Positions 1 through 7,275 of a DNA stretch of 15,902 nt are shown here, one piece after another (positions within the stretch are counted from its first letter, which is position 1; each line of letters opens with the position of its first letter). Source of the DNA: Deltaproteobacteria bacterium UBA796 (GTDB taxonomy: Bacteria; Myxococcota_A; UBA796); the NCBI GenBank assembly GCA_002296975.1, contig DBIS01000224.1, positions 1 through 15,902 on the forward strand, read 5' to 3'. The notes beneath the pieces were generated by a model, which searched no databases, was not told the origin of the DNA, and saw nothing but the letters and a program-made list of their open reading frames with translations. The position numbers and the translations under genes are program-made.

Positions 1-1
1 G

Positions 2-442
2 AATATTCTCGGCCTGACATCATTGAGTGCCGATGGTGAGTTGGCTGCCGGTGTGCTGTGGTCGCTTGGGTATGGCGTGGTGCGGGGGAGCTCGAGCCGT
101 GGAGGCCCTCAGGCCCGGGAGGCATGTGAGGCTGCACTCAAACAGGGTCTGTCGACATCTCTCGCTGTTGATGGTCCACGTGGGCCGCGACATCGGGTCA
201 AGCCTGGGGCCGTGAGCATGTCTGCGGCAGCAAATGTGCCCATTATCATTGCGGCGGTTCGCTCGTCGTTCACATTTAGACTGCGCAGTTGGGACGGCTT
301 TGAGATCCCTTTGCCAGGGTCGAAGGTGAGCATCACCTATGGGCGCTTGGAACCAGTTTTACCGGGCCAGGCGACTCAATCGGAAGGGGTGTCAGCGCTT
401 GAGACCAAAATGTGCGCGCTCTCCGGCGAGTTTAAGACTTAG
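2..442 (+). CDS. DUF374 lysophospholipid acyltransferase family protein (3' part)
   Basis: The reading frame is open from the left edge, so the N-terminus lies outside the window; about 146 residues remain. Visible motifs fit the DUF374 branch of the LPLAT acyltransferases: SADGE close to the left edge, VRGSSSRGG, a DGPRGPR block followed by VKPGAVSMSAAANVPIIIAAV, and SWDGFEIPLPGS. Relatives are inner-membrane enzymes thought to transfer acyl chains to lipid A-like or phospholipid acceptors; the substrate here is unknown. The HxxxxD acyltransferase motif would lie upstream and cannot be seen. After the conserved part comes a short unconserved tail ending in TAG at 440-442. The gene converges on the small minus-strand gene and overlaps its end by 11 bp. 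Family assignment is firm; the reaction is inferred. Confidence 0.85.
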   Translation, partial: NILGLTSLSADGELAAGVLWSLGYGVVRGSSSRGGPQAREACEAALKQGLSTSLAVDGPRGPRHRVKPGAVSMSAAANVPIIIAAVRSSFTFRLRSWDGFEIPLPGSKVSITYGRLEPVLPGQATQSEGVSALETKMCALSGEFKT

Positions 443-614
443 GGGCTCTCCCTTTCGGGCGATTGAGCTTGGCCATGACGACTTCAGCATTTTCGTCTGC
501 AACCCCTGGGCGCGAATAAGGTTCACGGGTTTGTGGGGCGGGGTCGGAAAATTCACCACTAAAGCGGTCAGCCACTTTTTTTGCCTTGTTGAGCAGTCGA
601 TCTCGGAGTCCCAT
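432..614 (-). CDS. small amphipathic protein, 60 residues, function unknown
   Basis: I chose the ATG at 614 because an AGAGGT Shine-Dalgarno sequence lies 5 nt upstream of it (620-625 on the plus strand); longer in-frame starts lack such support. The predicted protein starts with a basic amphipathic helix (MGLRDRLLNKAKKVADRF), then SGEFSDPAP and a polar, probably disordered tail rich in Pro, Arg and Lys. There is no signal peptide, membrane span or known domain. The gene is transcribed away from the cyclic-nucleotide-binding gene and ends inside the last codons of the DUF374 gene. A peripheral membrane or protein-binding role would fit the helix but is a guess. The ribosome binding site and biased composition support a real gene, but its small size leaves doubt. 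Confidence 0.55.
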   Translation of the reverse strand: MGLRDRLLNKAKKVADRFSGEFSDPAPQTREPYSRPGVADENAEVVMAKLNRPKGRAPKS

Positions 615-753
615 GGCGCACCTCTGTTGATCCACAAATACCCCCAAGTATGAAATCCCACCACCAAAATCAGTGTGACGGATGGGGAGCTTCAATCATC
701 ACTCACATTTTTTTTGGCAGCCTATGGTATGAATCCCCCAACGTGAGGAAGCA
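615..753. other. divergent intergenic region
   Basis: This 139-bp gap separates the small minus-strand gene from the cyclic-nucleotide-binding gene and must hold promoters for both. It contains a run of eight T at 708-715 and an imperfect direct repeat, GTATGAAATCCC at 648-659 and GTATGAATCCCCC at 727-739. I could not find a convincing pair of -35 and -10 boxes on either strand. The GAGGAA ribosome binding site of the rightward gene lies at 745-750. Confidence 0.5.
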
Positions 754-1296
754 ATGCAACTCAGTCTGACACTCGAAGAGGTCATCGATTTTTTGCTTGA
801 GACCACCTTATTCCGAGATTTGGATGCGGCGGAACTGGGGGACATCGTGCAAATTATGCAGATTCAGCGCTTTCGACCAGACCAGGCCATCTTTAATGAG
901 GGCGATCCGGGAAATGCGTGGTTTGTGATTTACTCCGGAAAAGCACGGGTCGAAAAGCGCGATCCATTTAGCCCCAGTCGAGAGGTGGCTATCCTCGGAG
1001 CTCATGCATGTTTTGGTGAGATGGCCATTTTGGATCAGTCACCCCGGTCTGCGAGCATCATCGCCACCGAAGACACCACCACCTTCCGCTTTCCAGCGCC
1101 GATGTTTGAGACCTTGGTACAAGAGGAAAGCGTGGCCGCATACAAGTTGATTTATGCGATGGCCAAAGCACTGTGTGGTCGGCAACGCAAAATGAACCAA
1201 CAGCTGACTGACCTTATGGATGAAAAAGCGACTGATATGGCGGGCCTTCGAAGCCGGGTCGGGCCCTTCGTTGATGAGTCGGCCATCTCCGAGTGA
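754..1296 (+). CDS. cyclic-nucleotide-binding domain protein without DNA-binding domain
   Basis: The 180-residue protein is little more than one cNMP-binding (CAP_ED) domain. Residues 35-65 give the first beta-roll strands (IFNEGDPGNAWFVIYSGKARV). Residues 87-101 give the phosphate-binding cassette, FGEMAILDQSPRSAS, with the Glu and Arg (E89, R98) that contact the cyclic nucleotide ribose and phosphate in CRP and PKA. A helical segment follows (about 125-165), but there is no helix-turn-helix, so this is not a classical CRP-type regulator. Likely a cytoplasmic sensor of cAMP or cGMP, or a degenerate domain used for protein contacts. The start is fixed by GAGGAA 3 nt before the ATG. It is translationally coupled to the next gene through TGATG. 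Confidence 0.85.
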   Translation: MQLSLTLEEVIDFLLETTLFRDLDAAELGDIVQIMQIQRFRPDQAIFNEGDPGNAWFVIYSGKARVEKRDPFSPSREVAILGAHACFGEMAILDQSPRSASIIATEDTTTFRFPAPMFETLVQEESVAAYKLIYAMAKALCGRQRKMNQQLTDLMDEKATDMAGLRSRVGPFVDESAISE

Positions 1297-1889
1297 TGAC
1301 GCTATTGGGGATTGTGGTCGCAGGGTATGCGGCTGCGTCCACGCCACCAGCCCCCAAATCCCTCGCGGTTGGGGCAGTGATGGAGCCCGAGGGTGTCGTT
1401 GAGCAATATCGAGATCACGCCCGCGCTCAGGGAGCGGTCGGAGATGCGGCTAAATTATTGTGTAAGCCTGCTATAGAGGGCTTGATGGTGTGTGCCTCTG
1501 TCATCAGTGCCGATGGTTGGCGCTATGCGACCCATGCCGACGCCGATGTCACCCGCCCAACTGTGCAGTTAACGCCGGAACAACTTGGTCTTCAGGTCAA
1601 GCATGTGGAGGGGATTGGCACGTATTGGGTTCGGGACTTGAACGACGGGAAGGCAGGGTTGGTGTTTGTGGATCCCTCTTTACTCCCGGCGGGGGCAGTG
1701 GTGGCATGGCCAGTGCCAGGTGTGGTGATTGCCTGGATTAGTGGAAAGCCCCGCTTAGACCAAATTTTGTCCGTGGGGGTGGCCAAGATGATGGAGGAGT
1801 CGACCCATCCGATCTCGTCCAAGCTTTATCGCCACGCCGACAAGGGCTGGGTGGTCTGGGGTGAGGCGAAAAGGCCTGTTTCTCCTTAG
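1296..1889 (+). CDS. secreted protein of unknown function
   Basis: I chose the ATG at 1296, which overlaps the upstream stop as TGATG; a GTG one codon earlier is also possible. The first residues (MTLLGIVVAGYAAAS) form a short hydrophobic signal peptide with a likely cut after AAA, followed by a Pro-rich linker, so the protein is probably exported to the periplasm. The mature part, about 180 residues, has no motif I can assign. It contains two Cys (in KLLCKP and MVCASV) and a well-packed C-terminal half (VVAWPVPGVVIAWISG, then HPISSKLYRHADKGWVVWGE). Coupling to a cyclic-nucleotide-binding protein suggests co-expression. Its stop shares bases with the stop of the converging DUF3105 gene. Confidence 0.75.
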   Translation: MTLLGIVVAGYAAASTPPAPKSLAVGAVMEPEGVVEQYRDHARAQGAVGDAAKLLCKPAIEGLMVCASVISADGWRYATHADADVTRPTVQLTPEQLGLQVKHVEGIGTYWVRDLNDGKAGLVFVDPSLLPAGAVVAWPVPGVVIAWISGKPRLDQILSVGVAKMMEESTHPISSKLYRHADKGWVVWGEAKRPVSP

Positions 1890-2470
1890 TCCGTACCGCC
1901 TGTATCTTCGTCCATACAGCCACTGGGCGCCATCGATGCGACATCTTCGGGTCCATTGCCGACATGGCGCTTGTAAAAGTCGAGCATGAAGTTGATGTCT
2001 AGGCACTCCGTTTCGGTTTTGAAGTCCCAAGCGACAGCGGCAAAGCGGGAGGTCATGCGGGAGTTCGGGCTGATGATGAACTGTTGAAAACCATCGACGG
2101 CCTCTACCAGTGCCGCTATTTCTGCGTCACAGCCTTCAGGGCAGTTGTACAAAAACACGACGCCCCCGTGCTCCAAGTTGTGGACCCAGCGCTCCTCGGG
2201 GACGGCTTCATCCCACACGCCCCAGTCCCACCAGCAGGGGTTGTGAGGCCCGCCGGTTGGGGGGTAGCTTTCGTAGTCGATCTCACCTTCGACATGGGGG
2301 CTGTCCCCAGTGGCCTTGAATGATTCTGTACAGGTGGTGTCGCAATCCAGGCAATCCGACGCCCCGTCATCGGCGAGGCAAGTCAGTGATGTTTCACAGG
2401 TTTTACTATAGGGGTCAGGCTCTGCCTTGGTGCAGGCGAAGGAAAAAAATACCCAGTAAATATGTTTCAT
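1886..2470 (-). CDS. DUF3105 family protein, cysteine-rich, exported
   Basis: The 194-residue product carries the hallmark blocks of DUF3105: YPPTGGPHNP (about 69-78), then WDWGVWDEAVPEE, and VHNLEHGGVVFLYN (96-109) with two His close together. The biochemical role of the family is unknown. The short hydrophobic N-terminus ends in FACTKA, so it may be a lipoprotein anchored through C13, but the lipobox is poor because Phe and Ser sit where small or aliphatic residues are expected. There are 11 Cys, six of them within residues 13-47, unusual for the family and suggesting disulfides or a metal site outside the cytoplasm. The start is supported by GGGGATGGA directly upstream of the ATG. The gene diverges from the thioredoxin operon and shares the bases TTAG with the converging secreted-protein gene. 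Confidence 0.8.
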   Translation of the reverse strand: MKHIYWVFFSFACTKAEPDPYSKTCETSLTCLADDGASDCLDCDTTCTESFKATGDSPHVEGEIDYESYPPTGGPHNPCWWDWGVWDEAVPEERWVHNLEHGGVVFLYNCPEGCDAEIAALVEAVDGFQQFIISPNSRMTSRFAAVAWDFKTETECLDINFMLDFYKRHVGNGPEDVASMAPSGCMDEDTGGTD

Positions 2471-2488
2471 TCCATCCCCGTATTCGGG

Positions 2489-2518
2489 TGGTGACCAGAT
2501 GTCGCCTTGGCGTCACCA
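2489..2518. promoter_or_regulatory. inverted repeat in divergent promoter region, candidate operator
   Basis: The 91-bp gap between the DUF3105 gene and the thioredoxin operon contains a perfect 7-bp inverted repeat, TGGTGAC (2489-2495) and GTCACCA (2512-2518), separated by 16 bp. The arm centres are 23 bp apart, close to two turns of the helix, as expected for a dimeric regulator binding one face of the DNA. It could also form a hairpin in the leader RNA. No clear -35/-10 boxes are seen. The regulator is unknown. Confidence 0.4.
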
Positions 2519-2561
2519 GCAGGGTGAACACTGATGGGCTAAGGCGATTTCGGAGGTTGAA

Positions 2562-3164
2562 ATGGCGAGTATTCGCAGTTTGGCAAAGCGCGTCGCACTT
2601 CGTGTGTCCGCTGTGGTTGCGCGCCACGAGTTGTTTGAGCGGCCGGGAGAACGCCCGCACCAATCTGTCTTGTCTGCTCAGGCGTGGAACTCGGGGCCGT
2701 CTGATGTGCTGGACACCCCAGGTGTTTCAATGGATGTGGCTGCCTTTAAGCCCCAACTGCTGACCGCTGCACCGATTAAGCGCATGATTACCCAAGGCCC
2801 AGCGATCGTTCATCATTGGGCCACTTGGTGTGAGTCTTGTATGACGGAAACCGAACCCCTCAAGGCGCTCAATGCCGGCACAAATGTGCCGCTCATTGGG
2901 GTGAGTTGGGATGGGTTTGAGGCACCATCTGCCGATGCCGCTTTGGCTGATGTGGCGGGCGTGGTTCAGGCGCATGCCATGGCTTGGGCGCAGGTCGTGG
3001 TCAAAGGCGGCGCGCCGCACTTTTTCAAGACCCTGAATATCCAGCTAAAAACCGTGCCTCAGACTTGGCTTATCGATGCCCATGGTCAGGTCACGGAGCG
3101 AATAGAGGGGCCGATATCTAAGAATGATATTGACGCCCTCATCATGAAGGCCAACGCGCTGTGA
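2562..3164 (+). CDS. thioredoxin-fold protein (TlpA/ResA-like)
   Basis: The 200-residue protein has a thioredoxin fold at about 75-195. HHWATWCESC puts the redox pair at C90 and C93, TVPQTWLID supplies the cis-proline (P166), and the sequence ends in a C-terminal helix. Relatives reduce or form disulfides, mostly in the periplasm. Here the first 30 residues form a basic amphipathic helix (MASIRSLAKRVALRVSAVV) rather than a normal signal peptide, so the protein may act on the cytoplasmic membrane face. The GGAGG sequence at 2552-2556, 5 nt before the ATG, fixes the start. Its end overlaps the next gene by GTGA, so it is the first gene of an operon with a phosphoesterase and a transporter. Fold confidence is high; partner and location are uncertain. 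Confidence 0.85.
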   Translation: MASIRSLAKRVALRVSAVVARHELFERPGERPHQSVLSAQAWNSGPSDVLDTPGVSMDVAAFKPQLLTAAPIKRMITQGPAIVHHWATWCESCMTETEPLKALNAGTNVPLIGVSWDGFEAPSADAALADVAGVVQAHAMAWAQVVVKGGAPHFFKTLNIQLKTVPQTWLIDAHGQVTERIEGPISKNDIDALIMKANAL

Positions 3165-4696
3165 TTTTATTTTTATTGGGTGTTTTGGGGTGTCAGCCTC
3201 ATCAGGCCCCGGTCCAAGCCCTTGGATCGGGCGCAGCCCACCCTTCGGGTTATTTGGTCATCGCTCACACCAACGATACCCACGCTCATTTTAGTCCCAG
3301 CCGTGCACCGTGGCTTGAAGCGGCACCAGATATTGGTGGTTTTGCAGCGATAGCTGGGGCGGTTGAAGCGCTTCATGTTCAGGCGGGCGACGACCATGTT
3401 TTGTACCTAGACGGCGGCGACGTCATGACGGGTACACCGTTGATGGAATTTGAGGTCCGGGGTGTTCGTGGTGGGGCGATGCTCGATTTCATGGAGACTG
3501 CCGGCTTAGACGCCTGGGTTTTGGGTAATCACGAGTTCGATATCGGGTTTGACCATGTGTCAGCCTTGGTGGGTGCGAGTCGTGTGCCCGTGTTGTCGGC
3601 CAACCTCGATGCGCTGGATGGCTCCGGGGCGCCGGGTATCATGGGGCTTGTGGACCACACGATTTTCGAGCGCGACGGCCTGAAGGTCGGGGTTTTCGGT
3701 CTAACCACTGCCAGCTTGGGGCGCCTTACGGCATCGGGGGCGGCAGAAAAGTTGAATGTTCGCGATGTGATCGCTGTGGCCCGTGAGCAGGTGGAGGCGT
3801 TGGCGTCTCAGGTGGACCTGGTCGTGGCGCTGACCCATATCGGAGTTGATATGGACAAGCGTCTTGCCGCCGAAGTTGCGGGCATCGACCTCATCGTGGG
3901 TGGGCACTCGCATACACCGCTCACTGAGGCCCTCAAGGTTCAAGACACCTGGATCGTTCAGGCTGGCTGTTATGCCCGTCAACTTGGGGTCACAGAGATG
4001 ACCGTCAAAGATGGTCGAATCGTCGCGTTTGAGGCAAGGCTACAGGACCTCCTCCCAGGTTCTTCACCCGTACACTCAGCGTCAGCGTCATTACAAAAGA
4101 CCTGGGAGGAGCGAATAGATGCCCACTTTTCGGTGGTCCTCGGCAAGCTTGAGGGCGGTGATTTAGATCGGGGAGACCACGCAGAGACCGCTTTAGGGCG
4201 TTGGGCCGCAGACACGGTTCGCGAGGCTGCGGGGACAGACCTCGGGCTGTACAACCCCGGCGGGCTGCGGGCTGATTTGGTCGAGGGAGCCGTCACCCGA
4301 GGCGCGGTCTACACGGTATTTCCATTCGGGAACACCATCGTCACCTTCAATTTGAGAGGCGCTGACTTGGTGGGGCTTCTTTTGCGGAATGCCAACTCGG
4401 CTTTAAGCGGAAAACATCCGCCCATGCAGATGTCTGGTGTCACTGCCCAGTGGAGAAAAAGGTCAGGGGTAGCAGAGTTGGTAGCGGCCGAGGTTGGCGG
4501 TTCGCCGATTGAAATTGAGGCCACTTACACCATGGCCACAAACAGTTATATCGCTGCACAATGGAAATATAATCTCGGCTTTCATCCTGTGGACTTGAAC
4601 GATATTGGAGTGACGGTGTACCAAGCGGCGCTGGAACGCGTCAGCAAGGCGGTGCTCACTCCACCAAAAAACCCACGAATTACCCGTATTGATTGA
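3161..4696 (+). CDS. 5'-nucleotidase / UshA-like metallophosphoesterase lipoprotein
   Basis: The 511-residue product starts at a GTG overlapping the upstream stop (GTGA). The N-terminus MILFLLGVLGC is a short lipoprotein signal with the acylated Cys at residue 11. All blocks of the 5'-nucleotidase metallophosphoesterase domain are present: HTNDTHAHF (36-44), DGGD (84-87), GNHEFD (122-127, containing the catalytic His-Asp dyad), LTHIG (224-228) and GGHSHT (247-252). These residues bind two metal ions. The C-terminal 5_nucleotid_C domain follows, with YNPGGLRADL and VFPFGNTIVTFNLRG. Members hydrolyse nucleotides, UDP-sugars or cyclic 2',3' nucleotides in the periplasm or at the cell surface. 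The length is normal and no key residue is missing. The next gene encodes a likely organophosphate antiporter, so the pair may release and import phosphate compounds. Confidence 0.92.
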   Translation: MILFLLGVLGCQPHQAPVQALGSGAAHPSGYLVIAHTNDTHAHFSPSRAPWLEAAPDIGGFAAIAGAVEALHVQAGDDHVLYLDGGDVMTGTPLMEFEVRGVRGGAMLDFMETAGLDAWVLGNHEFDIGFDHVSALVGASRVPVLSANLDALDGSGAPGIMGLVDHTIFERDGLKVGVFGLTTASLGRLTASGAAEKLNVRDVIAVAREQVEALASQVDLVVALTHIGVDMDKRLAAEVAGIDLIVGGHSHTPLTEALKVQDTWIVQAGCYARQLGVTEMTVKDGRIVAFEARLQDLLPGSSPVHSASASLQKTWEERIDAHFSVVLGKLEGGDLDRGDHAETALGRWAADTVREAAGTDLGLYNPGGLRADLVEGAVTRGAVYTVFPFGNTIVTFNLRGADLVGLLLRNANSALSGKHPPMQMSGVTAQWRKRSGVAELVAAEVGGSPIEIEATYTMATNSYIAAQWKYNLGFHPVDLNDIGVTVYQAALERVSKAVLTPPKNPRITRID

Positions 4697-4707
4697 GAGG
4701 AGAGAAC

Positions 4708-6201
4708 ATGCCTATTTGGATTGATAAATTCGCACCGATCGCGATTTTGCTTGTGGTGGTTGGTATCGTCTTGGGGCGATTGCCCAAGGTCGATGGTATT
4801 GACCACAGCCCTGCTTTTAGGCGCCGTCGCGTGTTCAACTGGTTGCCCTTGGGGTTGACCTACGCATTTTTGTATATGGGTCGGTACAATATCAAAGTCA
4901 GTCAGCACGCTTTTGGCGACATGGACTTTAACGGCTCGCCGATGATGACCAATGGCGACTTCGCGATGATTTTCTTTTGGGGCACAGCCATTTATGGTGC
5001 TTCTTTCTTACTCAATGGCCCATTGACCGACCGTTTGGGTGGGAAGTTCGCCATTTTGGTGGGGGCGGGTGGCTCAGCCGTCATGAACTTGTTGCTGGGT
5101 GTGGTCACATACGGCATCGTGCATGACACGCCGATTCTTGGCTTTGACCGGGACACGCTGGCGAGCAACTTGACCGTGATTTTCTCGGTGCTTTACGCGG
5201 TCAACATGTATTTTCAGAGCTTTGGAGCTGTGGCCATTGTCAAGTGTAATGCCCCCTGGTTTCATGTCCGGGAGCGGGGAGTTTTTGGTGCGATTTTTGG
5301 AATACTGATTTCGGTGGGCATCTATTTTGCCTTCGACGTTGGCTATATGATCATCGAAAATATGTCTCTCGAGAAGGTTTTCTTCGTGCCCACGGTCATG
5401 CTCAGTTTGTTTTGGGTCATCGATGTGTTTGTGGTGAAGAACACCCCTGCTGACGCCGGCTTAGAGGATTTTGACACTGCAGATGCGTCCTCTGGAGATG
5501 AGGGCCCACAGCTTGGTGCCATCGCGGTGTTCAAGATGATGCTTGGAAACCCGGTGATCGTAACCATCGCAAGCATAGAGTTTTGCTCAGGATTTCTTCG
5601 TCAGGCGATCATGCAGTGGTTCCGGTCTTATGCCAAACAGACCAATGACATCTTGGGCATGAAGGCCAGCTTTGTGTATGAAAACTGGGGCATGTTGCTG
5701 TGTTGCGCGGGCATCATGGGTGGCGTGGCAGCAGGCATTATCTCAGACCGTGTGTTTCAGTCTCGGCGTGGGCCGGTTGCAGCGATTTTGTATGGTGGAA
5801 TGCTGATTGGTTCTATCGTGATGACCTTCGCGTATCAGACTTCCTTCTTGCCCTGGTTGGTCCTCCTGATGAGCTTGTGCATCATCGGTGTCCACGGGAT
5901 GCTCTCCGGTACGGCCAGCATGGACTTTGGCGGTAAAAAGAACGTTGGTGTCGCAGTCGGCATTATCGACGGCTTTGTGTACGCGGGTACAGCTGTGATG
6001 TCGATCACCTACGGAATCATCTTGCCAGATGACACCATGAAGGATGTGGCGGGCAACCCCGACAACTGGATCGGCTGGCCGGTCGCCATGATCCCGGTGA
6101 GTCTTGTCGGCTTGTACTTGGCAACCCGCATTTGGGATGCAAAGCCTCAAGGAAAGGTCGATAAAGGTGAGCCTGCCCTGCCTCCGGCCAAGCAGGCTTA
6201 G
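4708..6201 (+). CDS. MFS transporter, organophosphate:phosphate antiporter (OPA, GlpT/UhpT-like) family
   Basis: I chose the ATG at 4708, preceded by an AGAGGAGAG ribosome binding site. The 497-residue inner-membrane protein has about 12 hydrophobic segments. Two features suggest the OPA family: an Arg in TM1 (YMGRYNIKVSQ, R59), matching GlpT R45, and an Arg in TM7 (FLRQAIMQW, R298), matching GlpT R269; in GlpT these two bind the substrate phosphate. GPLTDRLGGKFAI is the usual MFS loop 2-3 signature. An acidic central loop lies at about 250-270, and the N-terminus carries an extra hydrophobic segment (10-22). The likely activity is import of a phosphorylated compound in exchange for phosphate, but the substrate cannot be read from sequence. 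The gene starts 11 bp after the 5'-nucleotidase gene. Confidence 0.85.
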   Translation: MPIWIDKFAPIAILLVVVGIVLGRLPKVDGIDHSPAFRRRRVFNWLPLGLTYAFLYMGRYNIKVSQHAFGDMDFNGSPMMTNGDFAMIFFWGTAIYGASFLLNGPLTDRLGGKFAILVGAGGSAVMNLLLGVVTYGIVHDTPILGFDRDTLASNLTVIFSVLYAVNMYFQSFGAVAIVKCNAPWFHVRERGVFGAIFGILISVGIYFAFDVGYMIIENMSLEKVFFVPTVMLSLFWVIDVFVVKNTPADAGLEDFDTADASSGDEGPQLGAIAVFKMMLGNPVIVTIASIEFCSGFLRQAIMQWFRSYAKQTNDILGMKASFVYENWGMLLCCAGIMGGVAAGIISDRVFQSRRGPVAAILYGGMLIGSIVMTFAYQTSFLPWLVLLMSLCIIGVHGMLSGTASMDFGGKKNVGVAVGIIDGFVYAGTAVMSITYGIILPDDTMKDVAGNPDNWIGWPVAMIPVSLVGLYLATRIWDAKPQGKVDKGEPALPPAKQA

Positions 6202-6204
6202 GCC

Positions 6205-7206
6205 TCAGTCTTTTCGTGGGGCCGGACCGTCGGGAAGCAAGCTGAGGTCTGCCGACCCTGGCTCGTAAACCGTCGCATAAAATTGTGGGTGAACCATCAT
6301 GGCCTCGCGGGTTTCTGGGTCGCGTAAGGCCGCCATGACCTTGTTGGTCTCCACCATGGCTTCACGAAGGTCACTGAGGGCATAGCCAAAGCGTTCAGCG
6401 ATAGCGGGGCCGTCCACCGTGAGGTTTTGTGTCGCCCACGCGCGCTGTTCTGCCAGCACGTTTGAAAAACGCCGAAATGGCTTTCCTACCCGAAGCCCAA
6501 GACTGAGCAATGGGCTGGGTATTGGGCTGCTGAGCATGGGGGTGCCCACCACAGATGCGGCCATGGAGAGCGCATCGTTGAAGCTGATGGCTTGGCCGCC
6601 ACCGACAGACAAAATTTGGTTGTGTACGGTCGCGAGATCAAGGCTCGCTGCTGCCATTTTTGCCAAATCTCGGACCGGCAATACGCTAATGAGGTTGTCG
6701 CCGGCTCCTGGAACCCGAACCTGCCGACCGTCGTGCATGTCCCAGGCCAACTCCAAAAATGCATGTTCGTGGAGGGCTGCGCGCAGGATGGTAAAATCCA
6801 CACCGGAGGCCATAAGCGCGTCTTCTGCTGCTTTTCGAGCCACAAAAGCCGGTGCTGTGGTGGTCTCAGCACCCAGGCATGAGATCAGCACCACGCGCTC
6901 AATGCCGAGTTCATTGGCCAAAGCGAACAGTTGGGTGTGGCCCTCTACAGTGGTATCTCGGTGATTATTTGCCTTAGATTCTCGTCGAATATTGGTCGCT
7001 ACCACCAGGTGTGTGGCCCCATCGAGGCAGCGACGAAGGCTTGTGCGGTCCCTCAAGTCTCCGAAAAAATAACTGCAGCCAGTGTCATTGAGCCAATAAT
7101 AGTGGCTTCCTTTCCTGACGAGGGTTCGAACCGGTAGGTCCAATGTTCGAAGGGTTCGGACGATGGCGCTGCCAAAGCGGCCTGTGGCACCTGTGACGAC
7201 TATCAT
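6205..7206 (-). CDS. NmrA-like NAD(P)-binding protein (atypical SDR)
   Basis: I chose the ATG at 7206 because the Rossmann fold begins at once: MIVVTGATGRFGS, with the glycine motif GATGRFG at 6-12. Next come GDLRDRTSLRRCL with the Asp typical of atypical SDRs, then VVLISCLGAE, ARKAAEDALMASGVDFTILR, and DLAKMAAASL in the C-terminal half. The usual active-site YxxxK is not kept; Ala stands where Tyr is expected, as in NmrA-type regulators and non-catalytic members. Size 333 residues, cytoplasmic. Possible roles are a redox-sensing regulator or a reductase of an unknown small molecule. An AGAGGT sequence lies 12 nt upstream, farther than usual. The gene converges on the transporter gene with 3 bp between stops. 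Confidence 0.8.
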   Translation of the reverse strand: MIVVTGATGRFGSAIVRTLRTLDLPVRTLVRKGSHYYWLNDTGCSYFFGDLRDRTSLRRCLDGATHLVVATNIRRESKANNHRDTTVEGHTQLFALANELGIERVVLISCLGAETTTAPAFVARKAAEDALMASGVDFTILRAALHEHAFLELAWDMHDGRQVRVPGAGDNLISVLPVRDLAKMAAASLDLATVHNQILSVGGGQAISFNDALSMAASVVGTPMLSSPIPSPLLSLGLRVGKPFRRFSNVLAEQRAWATQNLTVDGPAIAERFGYALSDLREAMVETNKVMAALRDPETREAMMVHPQFYATVYEPGSADLSLLPDGPAPRKD

Positions 7207-7275
7207 GGGCTTGGTTTGACCTCTGTATGTTGCAAGGGTACCTGCCTTGGCGTCTCTTGTCTCTCGAGGTGGCCT

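Noticed and set aside
2320..2763. 147-residue plus-strand open frame
   Set aside because: It spans the start of the DUF3105 gene, the divergent promoter gap and the start of the thioredoxin gene, all of which have better support.
6419..6964. 181-residue plus-strand open frame
   Set aside because: Antisense to the NmrA-like gene, whose Rossmann motif and codon pattern are clear; composition looks like a shadow.
7233..7249. CAAGG / CCTTG inverted repeat between the NmrA-like and helical-protein genes
   Set aside because: Only 5 bp per arm and no good promoter around it; likely chance.
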